This document shows positions 16,882 through 25,475 of a DNA stretch of 64,000 nt, piece by piece. The DNA lies in assembly GCA_023667045.1 (NCBI GenBank), contig JAMPAU010000002.1, positions 124,001 to 188,000 on the forward strand, in the 5' to 3' direction. The notes beneath the pieces are model-generated. The model saw nothing but the letters and a program-made list of their open reading frames with translations, was not told the DNA's origin and searched no databases. The translations under genes and the position numbers were made by a program. Every line of letters begins with the position of its first letter. The stretch's first letter is position 1. This DNA is from Ruminococcus flavefaciens (GTDB taxonomy: Bacteria; Bacillota; Clostridia; Oscillospirales; Ruminococcaceae).

Positions 16882-16914
16882 TAAAAAAACAGGGTACTCT
16901 TGCGAGTACTCTGA
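16882..16914 (-). terminator. Terminator of rpmB
   Basis: Minus-strand stem CAGAGTACTC/GAGTACCCTG with one mismatch around GCAA, followed by TTTTTTT. Confidence 0.8.
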
Positions 16915-16935
16915 ATTTTTTCTGTAACGTTAAGT

Positions 16936-17121
16936 TCAAGCTCTCTCAACCTTACCCGAGCGTAAACAGCGTGAGCAAGCATAAACATGACAAGGAGTAC
17001 CCTTGACGATAGCCTTTACTTTCTTAACGTTCGGCTTCCATGTTCTGTTTGTACGTCTGTGTGAGTGAGATACCTTTATACCAAAAGATATACCCTTACC
17101 GCATATATCACATTTTGCCAT
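16936..17121 (-). CDS. rpmB: 50S ribosomal protein L28
   Basis: 61 aa, the normal size. MAKCDICGKGISFGIKVSHS and RRTNRTWKPNVKKVKA are typical, and the two CxxC pairs (CDIC, CSRC) mark the zinc-type variant. AGGAGGTG precedes the ATG at 17121. Single gene with its own terminator. Confidence 0.96.
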   Translation of the reverse strand: MAKCDICGKGISFGIKVSHSHRRTNRTWKPNVKKVKAIVKGTPCHVYACSRCLRSGKVERA

Positions 17122-17251
17122 TAGGATTGCACCTCCTTATCTGTTATAAAAAGTCAACATGATTATTGTAACACATCTTTCCGAAAAAATCAAGTCTTTT
17201 TTGAAAAAAAATGAAAAAAATTTTTTATTTCATTAAATTTGCTCAGATTAC

Positions 17252-17280
17252 TTGAAAAATATCCAATAATGTAGTATAAT
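17252..17280 (+). promoter_or_regulatory. Promoter of the M50-scpAB run
   Basis: TTGAAA at 17252, 17 bases, TATAAT at 17275-17280, 64 bases before the M50 protease start. Confidence 0.75.
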
Positions 17281-17344
17281 AAATAGTAATCATCTTTCCG
17301 GATTTTTCCGGAATGCGAAATTTTTTATTAAAGAAAGGAAAACT

Positions 17345-18034
17345 ATGGATATTAACTCAACGCTCAGAATTTTTTCAAGGCTGATAACACTTCTGCTTGT
17401 CATGCCTGTCCATGAGGCTGCTCACGCACTTGTCGCAAAGTGGCTCGGCGATGATACCGCTGAACGTCAAGGCAGAATAAGCCTCAATCCCTTTTCACAT
17501 CTCGACCTTATGGGTTCTATACTGATAGTCCTTACCGGATTCGGCTGGGCAAAGCCCGTACAGGTAAATCCCAACCGCATGAAGAATCCTCGTGGTGGAT
17601 ATGCACTCACTGCCCTTGCCGGACCTGTCTCAAACCTCATCGTTGCTTTTCTTTCGATACTTGTATGGGCTTGTCTGCTCTGCACAGAATCGGGTATGGT
17701 TTCTGCTCTTTCCGGCGAGACAACAGCCATGTCCAGCGTACTCACTCTTTTGCAGTTTCTTTTCAGCGTAAATATCGGTCTTGCAATGTTCAATCTGATT
17801 CCCGTTCCGCCACTCGACGGCTTCAACGTTCTGAGGTTCTTTCTCGGCGAAAAGGCAGACAGGTGGTTTTACGAACACCAACAGCAGATGCAGTTAGGCT
17901 TTCTCATTCTCATACTCGTTCTGAACTATATACCAGCACAGTACAATATTTTGAATATAGCCTGTGATTTTGTAAGCGGTAAAATGCTTGACCTCGTATG
18001 GAAGATACCAATGCACAAGTGGGGTTTTGCTTAA
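17345..18034 (+). CDS. Site-2 protease family (M50) membrane metalloprotease
   Basis: 229 aa, about five or six membrane segments. The zinc motif HEAAH lies in the first segment (about 23-27), and the second metal-binding region NLIPVPPLDGFNV is at about 145. No PDZ domain, so this is the small YwhC-like class. AAAGGAAAACT precedes the ATG. It is directly followed by scpA with no gap, an order common in Firmicutes. Substrate unknown. Confidence 0.9.
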   Translation: MDINSTLRIFSRLITLLLVMPVHEAAHALVAKWLGDDTAERQGRISLNPFSHLDLMGSILIVLTGFGWAKPVQVNPNRMKNPRGGYALTALAGPVSNLIVAFLSILVWACLLCTESGMVSALSGETTAMSSVLTLLQFLFSVNIGLAMFNLIPVPPLDGFNVLRFFLGEKADRWFYEHQQQMQLGFLILILVLNYIPAQYNILNIACDFVSGKMLDLVWKIPMHKWGFA

Positions 18035-18784
18035 ATGGAAAAAATTTCTTTCCATATCGAAGGCTTTGAAGGTCCTCTGGACGTTCTTCTCACTCTGATA
18101 AACCGCCATAAGCTCGATATATTCGATATTGAAATATCTGAACTGCTAAAGCAGTATCTTGCCTTTATGGAAGACTGCCGTGAAAATAACCTCGAATTAG
18201 CAGGAGAGTTTCTTGAAATGGCTTCACGTCTGATATATATAAAGACAGCTTCTTTACTGCCACAGCCGGAAGTAGCAGAGGAAATGAAAAAGGAACTGCA
18301 AGGCTCTCTGATTGAGTATTCCCTTTGCAAGACCGCTACAGCCGAACTCTCCAGAAGATACACAGGCGATATTTTCGTGCGTACTCCCATGAAAATCAAG
18401 GCTGATACGACGTACAGGCTTGTACACAGTCCGGAGCGTCTGGCTGAGACTTATCAGATAATTTCCGGCAGAAAAATCATAACGGAAAAACAGGAAAACA
18501 AAATAGAAAATAAAATAAATTCTGTCGTGAAAAGGCGTATAGTTTCCGTCATGAGTAAAGTAGTACACATACTCCGAGAGCTTTATTCCGGCGGAGAAGT
18601 CCCCATGAATAAGCTGTATGACGGCATAACCGACAGGTCGGCAAGAGTGGCTACTTTCCTTGCCGTGCTTGAACTTACACGCTCCGGCAGAATAATGATA
18701 AGCGATGACAACTCTAAAATCTTTATGAAACAAAGAAAGGAAGTCGGTAAAACTTGGAAATCAAGGAAAAACTCGGCACAATAG
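18035..18784 (+). CDS. scpA: Segregation and condensation protein A
   Basis: 249-aa kleisin of the SMC-ScpAB condensin. The N-terminal FEGPLDVLLTLINRHKLDIFDIEI signature and the C-terminal winged helix (VATFLAVLELTRSGRI) are clear. It starts one base after the M50 gene stop and overlaps scpB by about 30 bases, so the three genes form one translation-coupled operon. Confidence 0.95.
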   Translation: MEKISFHIEGFEGPLDVLLTLINRHKLDIFDIEISELLKQYLAFMEDCRENNLELAGEFLEMASRLIYIKTASLLPQPEVAEEMKKELQGSLIEYSLCKTATAELSRRYTGDIFVRTPMKIKADTTYRLVHSPERLAETYQIISGRKIITEKQENKIENKINSVVKRRIVSVMSKVVHILRELYSGGEVPMNKLYDGITDRSARVATFLAVLELTRSGRIMISDDNSKIFMKQRKEVGKTWKSRKNSAQ

Positions 18785-19284
18785 AGGCTATACTTTTTGC
18801 AAGCGGTGACCCCATTGAAATGTACCGTCTTTCAGAGGCAAGCGGTGTGGATATAGGCACTCTGCCGTCTATGATAAAGGCTCTCAACGAGCGTTACGAC
18901 GAATCCGGAAGCGGTATATGCATAAAAAAACTCGAAAGCAGTTACCAGATGTGTACCCGTGAGGAGTTCGCTCCGGCTGTCCGTAAGGCTCTCGAAACAA
19001 AACGCAGTACGCCTCTTTCAAATGCAGGCATGGAAGCACTCACTATAATAGCCTATAACCAGCCTGTTTCAAAGAGCTTTGTTGAAAAGGTTCGTGGGGT
19101 GGATAGTTCTTCAGTGATAAATAATCTTGTCGAAAAGGGTCTTGTCGAGGAAGCAGGACGGCTTGATGTGGTCGGCAAGCCTGTTGTTTACCGGACTACC
19201 GCCGTATTCCTTAGAACTTTCGGTCTAAGTTCGATTTCTGACTTGCCCGCACTGGTAGGTCAGACCTCAATAAATGAAGAATGA
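18754..19284 (+). CDS. scpB: Segregation and condensation protein B
   Basis: 176-aa partner of ScpA, two winged-helix domains. IEAILFASGDPIEM near the start and EALTIIAYNQPVSKSFVEKVRGV in the second domain are the family marks. The start is a TTG at 18754 inside scpA, with AAAGGAAG upstream. The next gene begins 20 bases after its stop. Confidence 0.95.
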   Translation: MEIKEKLGTIEAILFASGDPIEMYRLSEASGVDIGTLPSMIKALNERYDESGSGICIKKLESSYQMCTREEFAPAVRKALETKRSTPLSNAGMEALTIIAYNQPVSKSFVEKVRGVDSSSVINNLVEKGLVEEAGRLDVVGKPVVYRTTAVFLRTFGLSSISDLPALVGQTSINEE

Positions 19285-19303
19285 TTAAGGGGGACGGCAG
19301 GTT

Positions 19304-20173
19304 TTGATTGTATTAAAAATTTTATTATGCGTACTTCTTGCCGTTCTCGGTATTGTCATGGCGGTGGTTATTCTTGCTCTTGCACTTCCGGCAGCGGCAG
19401 AAGTAAGCTTTATAGACGGCAAACTTAAATACAAGGTTAAGTTTTCTTTTCTTTCGCTTATTGATTCCGACGGAAAAGGTCTTCTGAAAAGAAAAAAGAA
19501 AAGCAAAAAATCCAATAAGAAAAGCGAAATGGCAGAGCAGGAAACTTCCTTTGACTTTGAAGATTATAACGATGATGATATTTTTCCGGAAGATGATATT
19601 GACGATACAGACATTGACATAGATATTGATATTGAACAGGAAACTATTACTGATGAACTTCCCAAAGAAACCGACGAGGACGACGAAGACAGAGTGCGCT
19701 CTGAAAAGATTAAAAAAATCAAGGAAAAGAAATCACGTTCCGCAGAAGAAACTCAGCAGTCAGATGAAAGCAAACCGGATACTCCCTCAGAAAGCAAAAT
19801 AGAAAAACTGCTGAATATATGGGATATAGCTGGTCGTCCTCTGCTGAAAATTTTCAAGGGTTTTCATGTGAAAAACGTTTTTGTTGACTTTATCGTTGCC
19901 GACGAGGACGCTTATAAATGTGCCATAAATTACGGAATAGTCAGCGGTGCTGTATACAATATACTTGCATGGCTCGGCGAGTTGTTTACCGTCAGCTATA
20001 AGACTGTTGACGTGCAGTGCGGTTTTTCGCTGAAAAAATCCCAGTGGAATGTCTCATGCAAAGTGACTTTCCGGCTCTATACTCTGGTCGTTTCGGGACT
20101 TTGGTTTCTGATGACATATATTTTCAAAATACTTCTGCCGAAAAAATTTAAAGGCAGAAAATCCAAAAAGTGA
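19304..20173 (+). CDS. DUF2953 membrane protein with acidic linker
   Basis: 289 aa. An N-terminal membrane segment (about 4-28), a highly charged Lys-rich then Asp/Glu-rich middle (about 60-165, including repeated DID residues), then the DUF2953 part (VKNVFVDFIVADEDAYKCAINYGIVSGAVYN) and a C-terminal hydrophobic segment. It comes immediately before the ytfJ-like gene, the usual neighbour in spore-forming Firmicutes. The TTG start has GGCAGG upstream, so the start is less certain than the frame. Confidence 0.85.
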   Translation: MIVLKILLCVLLAVLGIVMAVVILALALPAAAEVSFIDGKLKYKVKFSFLSLIDSDGKGLLKRKKKSKKSNKKSEMAEQETSFDFEDYNDDDIFPEDDIDDTDIDIDIDIEQETITDELPKETDEDDEDRVRSEKIKKIKEKKSRSAEETQQSDESKPDTPSESKIEKLLNIWDIAGRPLLKIFKGFHVKNVFVDFIVADEDAYKCAINYGIVSGAVYNILAWLGELFTVSYKTVDVQCGFSLKKSQWNVSCKVTFRLYTLVVSGLWFLMTYIFKILLPKKFKGRKSKK

Positions 20174-20184
20174 GGTTATTTATT

Positions 20185-20598
20185 ATGGAAAAAGGCAAAA
20201 CTCCGGTAAGCGAGATTTTAGGAATTTCAATGGAAAAAGTAAAGGAAATGGCTGATGTTAACTCTGTTATCGGCGAACCGATAAAGCTTGACGACGGCAC
20301 AACTATTATCCCGATTTCAAAAGTTTCATACGGCTTTGCCTCCGGCGGTTCTGATTTGCCGTCAAAGTATGAGAAGAATCTTTTCGGTGGCGGAGCAGGT
20401 GCAGGCATTTCAATAAAGCCGGAGGGTTTTCTTGTAATATCTCCCGACGGTACAGCTAAAATGGTATCTGTCAGCTCCGGCGACGACCCGATAAGCAACG
20501 CTATAAACGCTATCCCGAATGTCATAAATAAAGTTTCTGATTTCGTGGGAAAAAAGAAAAAAAATGACGACAGTGCGGAAGTTGTCCTCAATGACTGA
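20185..20598 (+). CDS. ytfJ: Sporulation protein YtfJ (GerW family)
   Basis: 137 aa, spore-associated protein linked to germination in Bacillus. VIGEPIKLDDGTTIIPISKVSYGFASGG and NLFGGGAGAGISIKPEGFLVI are family hallmarks. The ATG at 20185 follows GTGAGG; a GTG five codons upstream is part of that site. It follows the DUF2953 gene by 11 bases. Confidence 0.92.
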   Translation: MEKGKTPVSEILGISMEKVKEMADVNSVIGEPIKLDDGTTIIPISKVSYGFASGGSDLPSKYEKNLFGGGAGAGISIKPEGFLVISPDGTAKMVSVSSGDDPISNAINAIPNVINKVSDFVGKKKKNDDSAEVVLND

Positions 20599-20674
20599 TT
20601 AATCCGGAATACTCACCGCTAAATCTGCATATCATATATGTATAATATTATGGACTTGTTCCGGAGGTATGCAG

Positions 20675-21823
20675 ATGAAAAAAATTATAGTTTCAGTATG
20701 TACGGCTGTGCTTGTTTCGGGCTGTGCCATTATGGACGTTAAGGCAGTAAATGAACCGGAAGTATCAGCTAAATCGGCTGTTCTTATTTCGGCAGACACA
20801 GGGGAGATAATCTATTCCGTAAACTGCAATGAAAAGCTCCCTATGGCAAGCACTACCAAAATCATGACTACCATGCTATGCCTTGAAAGCGGTAATCTCT
20901 ATGAAGAATTTGAAGTTGACAGCGACGCAATAATGGTTGAGGGGTCTTCTATGGGACTGCAAAAGGGTGATATTGTCACAAAGTACGCCCTCTGCTGTGG
21001 TATGCTACTGCCGTCCGGAAACGATTCCGCAAATGCCACAGCGGTAAAGCTCGCCGGAAGTCTTGAAAATTTCGCCGTCATGATGAACGACAGGGCAAAG
21101 GAACTGGGTTTATCTCGGACATGGTTTGTCACTCCGTCCGGACTTGAGGGCGAGGGTCACGGCTCGTCGGCTTATGATATGGCGATACTTGCACGTGAGG
21201 CACTGAAAAACGACATCTTCCGTGAAATATGCTCGTCGCCCACTATAAAGGTTGAGTTCGGCAATCCCCCGTATACACGCTGGCTGAAAAATACCAACAA
21301 ACTACTAACCATGTATGACGGAGTGTACGGCGTGAAGACAGGCTTTACCGACGAGGCAGGGCGGTGTCTTGTATCAGCCTGTGAGCGTGACGGCATTGAC
21401 ATGATATGCGTTACCCTCAACGACCGCAATGACTGGAATGACCATATAGCCATGTACGATTACGGCTTTGAAACAGTAAAAAATATCCGGCTTGATATTC
21501 CGGAAGACCTCTCAGTAAATATAGCAGGTGCTGAAAAGGACAGGCTCACCCTCACGGCAGGTGAAGAACCCATTGAGGTTACTGTCTTGTCTGCTGAAAA
21601 AAATGACTTTGAGTATCAGATTATTTCATCGCCTTTTGTATACGCTCCGGTGAGTGCAGGCGACGAGGTGGCACAGCTCAGTATATCATACGACGGCAGG
21701 GAAGTACGCCGTATACCATTGTATGCGGAAGAAAACGCTCCGGTTAAGATGATAAAAAAACCGGAGAAGAAGAAAAGTTTTTTAAAGAAAATAACAGAAA
21801 AACTCGGGGGTGCATTCTCCTGA
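20675..21823 (+). CDS. D-alanyl-D-alanine carboxypeptidase (DacF/PBP5 type)
   Basis: 382 aa, serine peptidase S11 that trims peptidoglycan stem peptides. The signal peptide is followed by the active-site SxxK in MASTTKIMT, SGN in LPSGNDSAN and KTG in GVKTGFTDEAG. A PBP5 C-terminal beta domain follows. The C-terminal end is Lys-rich with an amphipathic helix, fitting peripheral membrane attachment. The second ATG (20675) is used because GGAGG lies seven bases before it. Neighbouring ytfJ suggests a sporulation role, unproven. Confidence 0.92.
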   Translation: MKKIIVSVCTAVLVSGCAIMDVKAVNEPEVSAKSAVLISADTGEIIYSVNCNEKLPMASTTKIMTTMLCLESGNLYEEFEVDSDAIMVEGSSMGLQKGDIVTKYALCCGMLLPSGNDSANATAVKLAGSLENFAVMMNDRAKELGLSRTWFVTPSGLEGEGHGSSAYDMAILAREALKNDIFREICSSPTIKVEFGNPPYTRWLKNTNKLLTMYDGVYGVKTGFTDEAGRCLVSACERDGIDMICVTLNDRNDWNDHIAMYDYGFETVKNIRLDIPEDLSVNIAGAEKDRLTLTAGEEPIEVTVLSAEKNDFEYQIISSPFVYAPVSAGDEVAQLSISYDGREVRRIPLYAEENAPVKMIKKPEKKKSFLKKITEKLGGAFS

Positions 21824-21851
21824 GTAATTTATCGAAAAGGAGAATTTAAGA

Positions 21852-22583
21852 GTGGAAAAAATAAGAATACAGAAAATGATTGCAGACAGCGGTTACTGTT
21901 CACGCCGTAAGGCTGAAACTCTCATCTCACAGGGGCGTGTGAAAATTAACGGCAGACCGGTGAAACTCGGCGACAAGTGCGGTTTCAAGGATATTATTAC
22001 GGTTGACGGCGAAAGACTTCATACACCAAGAAAGAAAAATTTCGTCTATATCATGCTCAATAAGCCGAGAGGTTATGTTACTACCGTATCGGACGAGCTT
22101 GACAGACGTTGTGTTATGGACTTGATAGACGATATTGAAGAACGTGTCTATCCTGTCGGCAGACTTGACAGAAATTCAGAGGGTCTTCTGCTTTTCACCA
22201 ATGACGGAGAATTTGCAAACAGCATTATGCACCCAAGCCGTCATATCGCCAAAACCTACCGTGTTACTGTACGTCCGGATATTTCAGATGAACAGCTTGT
22301 ACGTCTTTCTGAGGGCGTGGAGATAGACGGCAGAAAGACACTTCCGGCGAGTGTTGTTGTTAAGGAAAAGGAGCAGGGCAGGGTTGTTCTGCTTATTACC
22401 ATAAAAGAGGGCAGAAACAGGCAGATAAGAAAAATGTGCGAGGCTGTAGGTCTTGAGGTGGCACGTTTACGCCGTATCAGCATAGGTCCTCTTAAACTCG
22501 GTATGCTTAAGCCGGGTACGTGGCGTGAACTTACCGCCGAAGAACTCCGTGCATTGCGAAACGCCATAGGCAAGGAAAACTGA
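21852..22583 (+). CDS. RsuA/RluB-family pseudouridine synthase
   Basis: 243 aa. The S4 RNA-binding domain at 1-60 (MIADSGYCSRRKAETLISQGRVKING) precedes the synthase domain with the catalytic Asp in VGRLDRNSEGLLLFTNDGEF. It modifies rRNA uridine, probably a large-subunit site as in RluB. GTG start with AAAAGGAG upstream. The next gene starts 28 bases on. Confidence 0.93.
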   Translation: MEKIRIQKMIADSGYCSRRKAETLISQGRVKINGRPVKLGDKCGFKDIITVDGERLHTPRKKNFVYIMLNKPRGYVTTVSDELDRRCVMDLIDDIEERVYPVGRLDRNSEGLLLFTNDGEFANSIMHPSRHIAKTYRVTVRPDISDEQLVRLSEGVEIDGRKTLPASVVVKEKEQGRVVLLITIKEGRNRQIRKMCEAVGLEVARLRRISIGPLKLGMLKPGTWRELTAEELRALRNAIGKEN

Positions 22584-22611
22584 AGAATCAAAAGGAAAGG
22601 AGCGATTTTGT

Positions 22612-23559
22612 ATGCCTATACGCATTTCTTCCGAACTTCCGGCATTCAGAACGCTTGGAGAAGAAAACATATTTGTTATGTCTAAAGAGAGGGCGGAACA
22701 TCAGGATATACGCCCCCTTAAAGTCGTGATAGTAAATATAATGCCGAAAAAAATAGAGACAGAGAGCCAGCTTATGAGGTTGCTCAGTAATACGCCCATA
22801 CAGGTTGATATAGACCTCGTGCAGATGTCTTCTCACGTCTCGAAGAATACATCACGCAGTCACCTTGAATCTTTTTACAAGACCTTTGACCAGATAAAAA
22901 ATGACCGCTATGACGGCATGATAGTTACCGGAGCGCCTGTTGAGCTTCTCGAATATGAGCAGGTGGACTACTGGAAAGAGATAACTCAGATTATGGAGTG
23001 GTCTAAAACCCATGTTTTTTCGTCGCTGTATATATGTTGGGCATCACAGGCAGGGCTTTACTATCACTTTGGCGTGCCGAAATATACCTTGAAAAAGAAG
23101 ATGTTCGGGATTTTTCCGCACCGTGCCGAAGTGGAAAACTGCCGTATACTCAGCGGTTTTGATGACATATTCTTTGTACCTCATTCACGCAATACAGAGG
23201 TTCGCCGTGAGGATATTGAAAAAGTCCCACAGCTTAAAATACTTACATCTTCAGATATTTCCGGCATACACATGGTAGCCAACAAAAACGGCAGGCAGTA
23301 TTTTATTACCGGTCACTCGGAATACGACCGTGACACCATAGCAAACGAGTATTTCAGAGACGTTGAAAAGGGTCTTGACATTCAGATACCCTATAATTAT
23401 TTTCCGGACGATAACCCCGAAAATACCCCTGTCTTTTCTTGGCGGTGTACCGCAAACCTCATGTTTTCAAACTGGCTTAACTACTGCGTCTATCAGAAAA
23501 CCCCCTACAATCTGGAAGAACTCGCAGTACGCAACTGGAACTGGGAAACGGTTCTTTAA
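22612..23559 (+). CDS. metA: Homoserine O-acyltransferase (MetA; acetyl-CoA type predicted)
   Basis: 315 aa, first step of methionine synthesis from homoserine. The nucleophile is Cys142 (ICWASQAG), and HSEYD at about 235 supplies the His/Glu. Residue 111 is Glu in TGAPVELLEYE; in this family Glu at that position goes with acetyl-CoA and Gly with succinyl-CoA, so O-acetylhomoserine is the likely product. It has an AAAGGAG site. No SAM riboswitch is present here, unlike metK. Confidence 0.94.
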   Translation: MPIRISSELPAFRTLGEENIFVMSKERAEHQDIRPLKVVIVNIMPKKIETESQLMRLLSNTPIQVDIDLVQMSSHVSKNTSRSHLESFYKTFDQIKNDRYDGMIVTGAPVELLEYEQVDYWKEITQIMEWSKTHVFSSLYICWASQAGLYYHFGVPKYTLKKKMFGIFPHRAEVENCRILSGFDDIFFVPHSRNTEVRREDIEKVPQLKILTSSDISGIHMVANKNGRQYFITGHSEYDRDTIANEYFRDVEKGLDIQIPYNYFPDDNPENTPVFSWRCTANLMFSNWLNYCVYQKTPYNLEELAVRNWNWETVL

Positions 23560-23569
23560 GGAGTATAAA

Positions 23570-24169
23570 ATGAACGAAGATTTTTTTGATAAGGGTCAGC
23601 AGGAAGATTCTGAAAAAATGCCAGAATCGCTCAAAACCGGACTCGCTACAGCTTCATTTGTCATAAGTCTGGTTAATCTTGTTTTCTGTGCTTTTGCCTG
23701 TAGTTTTGTGACTGCTCCTGTCTCAATCATTATGGGAGCGATTGCACTTGCAAGACATCAAGGCGGAAAAGCCTTTGCAGTGATTGGCATAATAATATCT
23801 TCCGTATCGCTGATAATATGCATACTTTTTACGGCCTTATTTGCTAAGATATATCCGGATATGGAGTATTTTATAAGAAACGATACTGCTATTATTTCTG
23901 AATTTGAAGAAGACGGCACAATACCGGAGCAGTTTGAAAAATACCGCAGTCCTAAATACGACAAGTACTGGCAGGCTTTTCAGTGCAAAGACTTTGACGA
24001 GTTCTTTGAAATATTCATTGATATTTACAGGCAGTCAGACAATGTGTACAGCATTCCGGACAGTCCATATAATCCGGATAACCCGACATCACCCGACGAC
24101 GACGAGGAACTTGTTGTACTCGGCTACAACGGTGCTATTTCCGGAATGAAATTTCTTAAAACAGCATAG
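23570..24169 (+). CDS. DUF4190-like membrane protein
   Basis: 199 aa. Acidic N-terminus, two adjacent membrane segments (about 27-80) with the small-residue pattern GLATASFVISLVNLVF and IIMGAIALARHQGGKAFAVIG of DUF4190, then an acidic soluble tail. The ATG at 23570 follows AAGGAG, 10 bases after the metA stop, so the two are likely co-transcribed. The last 46 bases overlap the convergent DUF2752 gene. Confidence 0.8.
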   Translation: MNEDFFDKGQQEDSEKMPESLKTGLATASFVISLVNLVFCAFACSFVTAPVSIIMGAIALARHQGGKAFAVIGIIISSVSLIICILFTALFAKIYPDMEYFIRNDTAIISEFEEDGTIPEQFEKYRSPKYDKYWQAFQCKDFDEFFEIFIDIYRQSDNVYSIPDSPYNPDNPTSPDDDEELVVLGYNGAISGMKFLKTA

Positions 24170-24495
24170 ATTATAAAAATCCCCGTGACCGTGATATAGA
24201 ATATGCGGTTTGTGGGGATTAATTTTTTACCTGTTACCGACTGTAGCCACAGCAGTGCAAGAAATACCGCTCCGGAAAATACTATTAGGTTTTCACGCAC
24301 GGCAAGTATTAAATTTCCTCTGAGTAAAGCCTCAATACAGCGAGTGCCTCCGCAACCTATGCAGTATATTCCGGTGAAGAAATTAAGCATACATGGCAGT
24401 GAGTGCTTCTGGAAAAGCTCCAGTGCAGGCAGTAAAAAAGGCACAGCTATAAAGGGCATAAAAAATATTATAATTCTTTTTATTTTTGACATCAA
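24124..24495 (-). CDS. DUF2752 membrane protein
   Basis: 123 aa, three membrane segments. The family motif is present: NFFTGIYCIGCGGTRCIEALLRGNL, with the CxGCGGTR core. Function unknown. It starts one base after the polysaccharide deacetylase stop on the same strand and overlaps the convergent DUF4190-like gene by 46 bases. Confidence 0.88.
   Translation of the reverse strand: MMSKIKRIIIFFMPFIAVPFLLPALELFQKHSLPCMLNFFTGIYCIGCGGTRCIEALLRGNLILAVRENLIVFSGAVFLALLWLQSVTGKKLIPTNRIFYITVTGIFIIYAVLRNFIPEIAPL
24178..24228 (+). terminator. Terminator for the metA run, inside an opposing gene
   Basis: AATCCCC at 24178 pairs with GGGGATT at 24214, followed by AATTTTTT. It lies within the coding region of the convergent DUF2752 gene. 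Confidence 0.6.
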
Positions 24496-24496
24496 A

Positions 24497-25375
24497 TCAT
24501 TCCTTGAAAATTCTGTTCATAAATTCCGCCGTCGAGTAAAAACCGCTCCTGTTGTAGCGGTTGAGACCGTACAGACAGTTAGGGTCGTGGGTTATGTAGT
24601 TAGGCTTTTCGGTGCAGGTGAGTGTTATCGTGAATCCAAGCTCACGTATTACTGGAGTAGATTCAGCACTTCTGAAACCAAAAGGGTACGCAAATACTAT
24701 GGGCATAGTACCTGTATGTTGGTGGATTTCATTCTGCATACGGCTGAGGTCTTCGGCGAGTAACTCCCTGTACTGTTCTTCCGTTTCTTCGGGATTCATT
24801 GAACACCCACGCCTTGTGCCTTTGAAAGAGTGCATATTATACGTATGATTACCTATTTCAACGTGTCCGGAATTTATAAGGTGCTGTATATCTTCCCATG
24901 TAAGATACGAGTATGCCGGAATATGCGGGTCATTTTCGGCAGTAACGTCTGTATACTGTCCCACAACAGAAACAACAGCGTGCATATCATATTTTTCAAG
25001 CAAAGGCAGAACGTCCGACAGATTATTATAACAGCCGTCGTCAAGAGTAATCATCACGGGCTTTTCCGGAAGCACTCCATTGCCGTTTACATAGTCGGTC
25101 AGTTGCTGTGCCGTCACTGAAGTACAGCCGTTTTCCGCCAACCATGCAAGGTCGTTTTCGAGCTGTAGCGGAGTGACTATGTATTCTTCCGGATTTCCGT
25201 CATATACGCTGTGGTACATTATCACAGGAAGAAATACTGAATCCTGTGTATCTTCTCCGGCAGAAGACAGGAAAAGGCTTTTTCCTATAAAGAAAAATAC
25301 CGCACACAGCGAAAATACAAATATGTCAAGCAGAATAAGACTGAAAAAGCGTTTGGCACTTCTGCACTCATACAT
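24497..25375 (-). CDS. Polysaccharide deacetylase, membrane-anchored
   Basis: 292 aa, NodB-homology carbohydrate esterase 4. One N-terminal membrane segment (about 10-32), then MITLDDGCYNN (metal and catalytic Asp pair), HTYNMHS (HxxxxH-type metal site) and FAYPFGF. Expected to remove acetyl groups from cell-wall or extracellular glycans. The ATG at 25375 follows GAGGTGA; an earlier ATG at 25393 lies before that site. Divergent from spoIIP. Confidence 0.9.
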   Translation of the reverse strand: MYECRSAKRFFSLILLDIFVFSLCAVFFFIGKSLFLSSAGEDTQDSVFLPVIMYHSVYDGNPEEYIVTPLQLENDLAWLAENGCTSVTAQQLTDYVNGNGVLPEKPVMITLDDGCYNNLSDVLPLLEKYDMHAVVSVVGQYTDVTAENDPHIPAYSYLTWEDIQHLINSGHVEIGNHTYNMHSFKGTRRGCSMNPEETEEQYRELLAEDLSRMQNEIHQHTGTMPIVFAYPFGFRSAESTPVIRELGFTITLTCTEKPNYITHDPNCLYGLNRYNRSGFYSTAEFMNRIFKE

Positions 25376-25475
25376 AATAATCACCTCATTCAATGATATG
25401 CTGACGGCAAAAGAAATATTTCACGCCGTAAAGGAATATAATTGATTTAAAAGGAAATAATAATGAGGTGAGTGT

